Shown one piece after another: positions 5,835-10,367 of a DNA stretch of 10,367 nt. Position 1 is the first letter of the stretch. The number at the start of each line of letters is the position of its first letter. Under the pieces are notes generated by a model, which had not been told where the DNA came from, searched no databases, and saw nothing but the letters and a program-made list of their open reading frames with translations. The stretch is from Sulfuriferula multivorans (GTDB taxonomy: Bacteria > Pseudomonadota > Gammaproteobacteria > Burkholderiales > Thiobacillaceae), in assembly GCA_010365175.1 (NCBI GenBank), contig JAAFGW010000089.1, positions 1-10,367 of the forward strand, read 5' to 3'. Both the position numbers and the translations under genes were made by a program.

Positions 5835-7441
5835 ATCAAGTCATGCACAACATATCCTTGTCCCGATTCACGAATGGTCGCGCCAATCTGCGCCGCTATC
5901 ACCAGGCGCGGTGGGACGAACCAGTGATTTTTGAGCTGTCCCAGCGCGGCGAGCGCGGTGTGCTGGTTCCTGAACTTGAGCAGGAGATCGCAGTCGCGAC
6001 CAACCAGGCGTTGTCAGGCCTGCCTCATGGGATGCTGCGTACGCAGGCACCGCGACTACCGGAAATGTCGCAGAACCGTGTTTTGCGCCACTACCTGCGT
6101 CTATCGCAGCAGACGCTGGGAGCAGACCTGAACGTTGATGTGGGGCAAGGCACCTGCACGATGAAATACAACCCAAAAATCAACGAACAGCTTGCCCGCG
6201 ATCCTCGCATGTCCGAGTTGCATCCATTGCAGGATGCGGACACGGTACAAGGCATGCTGCACATATTCCACCAGGTTCACGCGCTCATGATGGAGGTGTC
6301 CGGCATGGATGCGGTGTCGCTGCAGGCGCGTAGCGGATCCCAAGCGATTTATGGTAACTTTGCCGTGTTGCGAGCGTACCAGGAAGCTTCCGGCACCTAC
6401 GGCGTTCGCGACGAAGTGATAACGACGATTTTCTCCCATCCGTCGGATGCAGCCTGTGCCCGTTTGCTGGGATACAGGGTCATTACCCTGTATCCCGATG
6501 CTGACGGCTATCCTGATTTGGACGCTCTGCGCACAGCCTTGTCTCCCCGCACTGCGGCCCTCATCATCACTAATCCGGAAGACACCGGGATTTTCAATAA
6601 GAAAATCCGCCAGTTCACGGATATGGTTCGCGCAGCGGGGGGGGTGAATATCTACGATCAGGCCAACGCGAACGGCTTGTTGGGAATTACCCGCGCGCGG
6701 GAAGCCGGGTTTGATATGTGCCATTTCAATCTGCACAAGACATTCGCGACGCCTCATGCCTGCGGAGGCCCCGCTGTGGGTGCCATGTGCGTCACGCAGG
6801 AGTTGGAGCGCTTTCTACCGTCCCCCAAGGTCGTACTTCGGGAGGGAAGCTATGCCATCGACGACGCGGGACCTGATTCAGTTGGCAAGGTGTCTGCGTT
6901 CATGGGAACCGGCAGCATTGTGCTGCGCGCATACGCCTGGGCAATGAACCTGGGCGCCAAGGGCCTTCGCGAAGTGTCCGAAATTGCGGTGCTCAACAAC
7001 AACTACATGATGCATGAGTTGTTGAAAATTCCTGGACTCAGCGCGCCCTATGCGCCAGGTAAGAGACGCATCGAGCAAGTTCGTTACAGTTGGGAGAAAC
7101 TTCACGCCGACACAGGTATTCATTCTGAGCAAATTGGTATCCGGGCCGCTGATTTCGGTGTGCATTACTGGACCAGCCATCATCCGTTCCTGGTGCCAGA
7201 GCCGGCCACGATTGAGCCCACAGAGTCCTACTCACAAGCCGATTTGGATGAGTTTGTCGATGTCATGCGCCACATCGCCCATGAGGCCTACACCAATCCC
7301 GAGACGATACGTTCCGCGCCGCACAACTGCCCGGTTCATGCCGTTGATGCTTCGGTTCTGGATGACCCTAAGCGATGGGCGATTACTTGGCGTGGCTATC
7401 AGCGCAAACTTCGCAGCCAAGAGGCGAAGCAGAGCGCATGA
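5831..7441 (+). CDS. Glycine decarboxylase P-protein subunit 2-like (GcvPB-like), PLP-binding
   Basis: A 536-residue protein with the C-terminal half architecture of P-protein. Landmarks: VIFELSQRGERG at 32-43, GQGTCTMKYNPKINE at 105-119, LHPLQDADTVQG at 130-141, GMDAVSLQ at 158-165, NLHKTF at 300-305 with Lys303 expected to bind PLP, IEPTES and a SAPHNCPV segment near the C-terminus. His203 in FSHPSDAA sits where canonical enzymes have SAHGTNPAS. The glycine loop is ATPHACGGP (306-314), where I recall STPHGGGGPG in the family. These changes are near the cofactor and substrate pocket. The start at 5831 overlaps the upstream stop (ATGA); an earlier in-frame ATG at 5801 lies inside the upstream gene. 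No ribosome-binding site is seen, so translational coupling is likely. It should pair with the upstream product; its real substrate is unknown. Confidence 0.89.
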   Translation: MNQVMHNISLSRFTNGRANLRRYHQARWDEPVIFELSQRGERGVLVPELEQEIAVATNQALSGLPHGMLRTQAPRLPEMSQNRVLRHYLRLSQQTLGADLNVDVGQGTCTMKYNPKINEQLARDPRMSELHPLQDADTVQGMLHIFHQVHALMMEVSGMDAVSLQARSGSQAIYGNFAVLRAYQEASGTYGVRDEVITTIFSHPSDAACARLLGYRVITLYPDADGYPDLDALRTALSPRTAALIITNPEDTGIFNKKIRQFTDMVRAAGGVNIYDQANANGLLGITRAREAGFDMCHFNLHKTFATPHACGGPAVGAMCVTQELERFLPSPKVVLREGSYAIDDAGPDSVGKVSAFMGTGSIVLRAYAWAMNLGAKGLREVSEIAVLNNNYMMHELLKIPGLSAPYAPGKRRIEQVRYSWEKLHADTGIHSEQIGIRAADFGVHYWTSHHPFLVPEPATIEPTESYSQADLDEFVDVMRHIAHEAYTNPETIRSAPHNCPVHAVDASVLDDPKRWAITWRGYQRKLRSQEAKQSA

Positions 7442-8550
7442 ACTTGCGTGTTGGTTTAATTGTCAACGCCCTCGCGGGCGTCGGCGGTCCGGTCGCACTG
7501 CGGGGCAGCGATGGTGTAGCAGCACAGGCGCTGGCTCTTGGCGTTTTGCCTCAGGCCGGCGCACGCGCAACTGAAGCATTGAGTGCATTGCGAGAGTTTG
7601 GTACTGAATTGACCGTCATCACGGGTTCCGGCTCACTCGGCGCGGATGCCGCCAGTGCAGCCGGCTTGAGCTGCAAAATAGTCTATCGCAATCCGGGCAG
7701 AGGCTCGGCCGAGGATACGGCCACCTTGGCTCGCCGTTTGATGCTCATGCAGGTGGATTTACTATTGTTTGCGGGCGGTGACGGTACTGCTCGTGACGTT
7801 GCGGAGTCTGTCGGCGATTCTTTCCCCGTTTTGGGAATTCCTGCCGGGGTCAAGATGTATTCCGGTGTTTTCGCCACTACTCCAAGCGCGGCCGGCACGC
7901 TTGCCGTGCGCTTTCTCCGCACCCATACGCGTCGCGTACGTCAGTGCGAGGTCATGGACCTTGATGAAACCGATTTGCGCTCCGGGCGCATTGAGCCCAG
8001 CTTGTTTGGCTATGTCGCGTCCCCCGAGGACCCCCGGCTGCTCCAGGGCAGGAAGGTCCGCTCAGGGGCGGGCGATGCAGTGCAAGCACAGGCCATAGCG
8101 GCCAGTGTTGTTGAGGCGATGGAACCGGAACAGATTTACTTGATTGGTCCAGGTTCGACGACTTGGGTCGTCAAGCAGGCTCTCAAGGGACAGGCATCGA
8201 TGTTGAGTGTTGATGCGTACGTCGGCGGGCAGCTGGTGCTGAACGACGCAACGGCTTCGGCGTTGCTGGAACTTACCGCCGGCAGATTGGCGCGCATACT
8301 GGTAACTTGCATTGGCGGGCAAGGGCATATATTTGGGCGTGGTAACCAGCAATTTAGCGCGGAACTGATTCGCAGAGTTGGACGCAAGAGTGTGTCGGTG
8401 CTGGCTACTCCGTCAAAACTGATATCGCTGGCTGGGCGCCCGTTTATTGCTGATATGGGCGACCGGGCTTCCGCCGCGGAAATGACCGGATATGTTGAAG
8501 TAGTGAACGGCTATCGGAGCAAAGCTCTATACCGTTGCGAAGCTTTCTAG
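7438..8550 (+). CDS. AcoX / ATP-NAD kinase family protein
   Basis: A 370-residue cytoplasmic protein of the NAD-kinase-like superfamily. Seen: an N-terminal strand VGLIVNALAGVGGPVALRGS (5-24), TAEDT-like SAEDT (90-94), the nucleotide-binding GGDGTARD at 113-120, GIPAGVKMYSGVFAT at 133-147, and GQGHIFGRGNQQ in the C-terminal third. This is the AcoX-like branch, named for a gene in acetoin operons whose biochemical role is unsettled, rather than the housekeeping NAD kinase. The start at 7438 overlaps the GcvPB-like stop by ATGA; an upstream in-frame ATG (7375) lies within that gene and adds 21 residues not like the family. Tight coupling suggests a shared pathway. It may phosphorylate NAD or another small molecule; this cannot be read from the sequence. 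Confidence 0.85.
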   Translation: MNLRVGLIVNALAGVGGPVALRGSDGVAAQALALGVLPQAGARATEALSALREFGTELTVITGSGSLGADAASAAGLSCKIVYRNPGRGSAEDTATLARRLMLMQVDLLLFAGGDGTARDVAESVGDSFPVLGIPAGVKMYSGVFATTPSAAGTLAVRFLRTHTRRVRQCEVMDLDETDLRSGRIEPSLFGYVASPEDPRLLQGRKVRSGAGDAVQAQAIAASVVEAMEPEQIYLIGPGSTTWVVKQALKGQASMLSVDAYVGGQLVLNDATASALLELTAGRLARILVTCIGGQGHIFGRGNQQFSAELIRRVGRKSVSVLATPSKLISLAGRPFIADMGDRASAAEMTGYVEVVNGYRSKALYRCEAF

Positions 8551-8573
8551 GTGTTCGGTAAACAACAGATAAA

Positions 8574-8578
8574 AGGAG
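8574..8578 (+). promoter_or_regulatory. Strong ribosome-binding site of the binding-protein gene
   Basis: AGGAG within AAAAGGAGACAGGT lies 6 bases before the ATG at 8585. It is the strongest Shine-Dalgarno in the operon, fitting the high output needed for a periplasmic binding protein. Confidence 0.75.
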
Positions 8579-8584
8579 ACAGGT

Positions 8585-10168
8585 ATGAAAAGTGTGATGA
8601 ATTTTCTAGGTCGAGGCACTATGTGCATAGCCTTGATGGCGGCAAGTGCGGTTCCCGCATTGGCACAGCAGCGTGGCGGAATGCTCAACATGATTGTCAA
8701 TCCCGAGCCTCCCACGCTGATGCTTGGACTCAATCAGTTGAGCGGTGTGCAGATGATCGGCGGGAAGATCTATCAGGGCCTGCTGACTTATGACAGCAAC
8801 CTGAATCCCCAGCCTGGCTTAGCCAAATCGTGGGTGATTTCCCAGGACGGTCTTACATACACCTTCAAGCTTCAGGACGGCGTCAAGTGGCACGACGGCA
8901 AGCCTTTCACCTCTGCAGACGTGGTTTTCACGACGTCCAAGTTTTTGCCCGAAGTGCATTCTCGTGCGCGCAGCAATTTCAGCCATGTGGCGTCGGTCGC
9001 CGCGCCCGACGCCTCTACCGTCGTCTTCAAGTTGAAGGAACCTTTTGCGCCGTTCCTGGGTTCCTTCGAAGTGTCCAGCGCCCCAATGATCCCGCAGCAT
9101 GTATATGAGGGTACCGACTTCAAGACCAATCCAGCCAACCAGACGCCCATTGGAACCGGGCCGTTCAAGCTGAAGGAGTGGAAGAAAGGGTCTTATATCC
9201 ACCTGACTCGCAACGATAGCTACTGGAAGCCGGGGTTGCCCTATCTTGATGGCATCTATTTTCAGGTGATCCCCGATTCAGCTTCGCGGGCCGTGGCGCT
9301 GGAAAGCGGGAAGGTGGACGTTTCCAGCTTCAGCGATATTGAGCTGTTTGACGTCAATCGCTTTAAATCCCTGCCCGATTTCGAAGTCACGAACAAAGGC
9401 TATGAGTTTCTCTCCCCGCTGGCATGGATTGAGTTCAACAACCGCACCAAGCCCATGGACGACAAACGCTTTCGGCAGGCGGTGATGTATGCGGTGGATC
9501 GCGCGTTCATTCGCGACAAGATTTGGTTCGGCTATGCCAGGGTTGCTACAGGTCCGGTGTCAAGCGCCACCCGTTTTTATAGCGCGGATGTGAAGCCCTA
9601 CCCACTGGACCTTAAGAAGGCAGAGGCGTTGCTGGATGAGATGGGGTTGGTAAAAGGTAAGGATGGGGTACGTGCCACGATCAAGCTTATGGGCCTTCCT
9701 TACGGCGAGACCTGGAACCGCCTTAGCGAGTACCTGCGGCAGTCTTTAGGCAAGGTGGGATTGCGCGTGGTGATCGAATCAACCGATGCCGCGGGCTGGA
9801 CCCAGCGATTGGCGAACTGGGATTTCGAAATGCTGGTGAGCTACTTGACCCAGTATGGCGACCCTGCCCTCGGCGTGTCTCGCACCTATGTGTCGTCCAA
9901 CATCAAAAAAGGTATTCCCTACACGAATACATCAGGCTATAGCAACGAGCGTGTCGACGAGCTGTTCGCTAAGGCCGCGTCGGCTGTGAAGGACGAAGAC
10001 CGCATGCGTTACTACGCTGATGTGCAGAAGATTCTGGTGGAAGACGTGCCGCTGGGTTGGCTGATCGAGATCAAGTTTCCCACGATTTACAACAAGCGCG
10101 TACGCAACCTCGTGACCACGGCTATTGGCGTGAACGAGAGCTTCGATTCAGTCTACCTCTCCAAGTGA
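8585..10168 (+). CDS. ABC transporter substrate-binding protein, family 5 (OppA/DppA type)
   Basis: A 527-residue periplasmic binding protein of the SBP_bac_5 family, which captures peptides, nickel chelates, opines and other amino compounds for ABC import. A Sec signal peptide occupies residues 1-27: basic start, hydrophobic core MCIALMAASAV, and an A-L-A cleavage motif before QQ. There is no lipobox at the cleavage site. The mature part shows IYQGLLTYD (62-70), the family block KWHDGKPFTSADV (101-113), TGPFKL, and RQAVMYAVDR near residue 300. Length is normal for the family. It follows the AcoX-like gene by 34 bases with its own strong ribosome-binding site. No permease or ATPase gene lies in the window; they may be beyond the right edge. 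It suggests the operon imports its substrate. The ligand is unknown. Confidence 0.93.
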   Translation: MKSVMNFLGRGTMCIALMAASAVPALAQQRGGMLNMIVNPEPPTLMLGLNQLSGVQMIGGKIYQGLLTYDSNLNPQPGLAKSWVISQDGLTYTFKLQDGVKWHDGKPFTSADVVFTTSKFLPEVHSRARSNFSHVASVAAPDASTVVFKLKEPFAPFLGSFEVSSAPMIPQHVYEGTDFKTNPANQTPIGTGPFKLKEWKKGSYIHLTRNDSYWKPGLPYLDGIYFQVIPDSASRAVALESGKVDVSSFSDIELFDVNRFKSLPDFEVTNKGYEFLSPLAWIEFNNRTKPMDDKRFRQAVMYAVDRAFIRDKIWFGYARVATGPVSSATRFYSADVKPYPLDLKKAEALLDEMGLVKGKDGVRATIKLMGLPYGETWNRLSEYLRQSLGKVGLRVVIESTDAAGWTQRLANWDFEMLVSYLTQYGDPALGVSRTYVSSNIKKGIPYTNTSGYSNERVDELFAKAASAVKDEDRMRYYADVQKILVEDVPLGWLIEIKFPTIYNKRVRNLVTTAIGVNESFDSVYLSK

Positions 10169-10200
10169 ACGATATTCATTTCATCCTTTGCAAGTCTCAC

Positions 10201-10204
10201 GGAG
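10201..10204 (+). promoter_or_regulatory. Ribosome-binding site pointing to an ATT start
   Basis: GGAG lies 6 bases before ATT (10211-10213). No ATG, GTG, TTG or CTG exists in this frame between the upstream stop and the conserved N-terminus, so this site supports initiation at ATT. Confidence 0.5.
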
Positions 10205-10210
10205 CGCATC

Positions 10211-10367
10211 ATTAAAGTTTTTTACAGCGATCGCCACGCGTTGCACCAGCCTCAGGCCTTCCTGAAAGCGGGTCAGCTAGCCCCCAATCCTGAGACTGCG
10301 GCTCGTGCCGATGCGATCGTTAGTGCGCTTGGCGATGCAGGGTTCGAGCTGGTTTCTCCGGCCTACC
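10211..10367 (+). CDS. Partial HDAC-like / acetylpolyamine amidohydrolase-like protein, non-ATG start
   Basis: The frame encodes (I/M)KVFYSDRHALHQPQ, then GQLAPNPETAARADAIVSAL and GFELVSPAY, and is cut by the window edge after 52 codons. The first-strand FYS/DRH-x-LH-x-P pattern and the following P-E-T-AAR-A helix match the start of class II HDAC-like amidohydrolases, zinc enzymes that remove acetyl groups from polyamines, other amines or proteins. The zinc-binding residues lie beyond the edge. The codon where the family has its initial methionine is ATT, and no canonical start lies between it and the upstream stop at 10166-10168, which is in the same frame. So it is either a rare ATT start or a start-codon mutation. 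It is 42 bases after the binding-protein gene and probably the fifth gene of the operon. Only the N-terminus supports the call. Confidence 0.65.
   Translation, partial: MKVFYSDRHALHQPQAFLKAGQLAPNPETAARADAIVSALGDAGFELVSPAY

Noticed and set aside
6101..6757. A 218-codon minus-strand open frame inside the gcvPB-like gene
   Set aside because: Antisense shadow of a strongly supported gene, with no ribosome-binding site or family motif.

Overview
The window looks like a chromosomal stretch of a beta-proteobacterium, probably Burkholderiales and perhaps Alcaligenaceae-like. This is inferred from moderate-high GC, protein style and the mix of gene families; no taxonomic marker gene is present.

Left part (1-1557, minus strand): a complete EthA-type Baeyer-Villiger/flavin monooxygenase. 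A possible second gene of the same transcription unit may run off the left edge.

Middle part (1558-3411): a decayed region. It holds the 3' part of a TPR-protein gene that starts exactly where the monooxygenase gene starts and whose last conserved residues are cut off by an amber codon. Next come three tandem repeats of the kind found at IS21-family ends. After them lies a C-terminal relic of a Tn3-family transposase with two nonsense codons and a one-base deletion. A hairpin-rich stretch with no gene closes the region.

Right part (3412-10367): an apparently intact, regulated gene cluster. A GcvA-like LysR regulator (minus) diverges from a rightward operon. The operon encodes two proteins resembling the split subunits of glycine decarboxylase P-protein (GcvPA/GcvPB), an AcoX/ATP-NAD-kinase-like protein, a periplasmic family 5 (oligopeptide/dipeptide type) substrate-binding protein, and the start of an HDAC-like/acetylpolyamine amidohydrolase-like protein cut by the right edge. 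The first three operon genes overlap by ATGA stop/start junctions. The regulator-operon intergenic region carries a perfect ATTAG-N5-CTAAT inverted repeat (a T-N11-A LysR box), placed about 65 bp before a predicted operon start point.

The most interesting point is the P-protein-like pair. It keeps the PLP lysine motif (NLHKTF) but has lost several signatures that are nearly invariant in true glycine decarboxylase, and no gcvH or gcvT is in the window. Together with the transporter binding protein, the kinase-like protein and the deacetylase-like protein, this suggests an inducible uptake and breakdown pathway for an unidentified amino- or N-acyl compound, in which the PLP pair acts on something other than, or in addition to, glycine. 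That is inference; the substrate cannot be read from the sequence.
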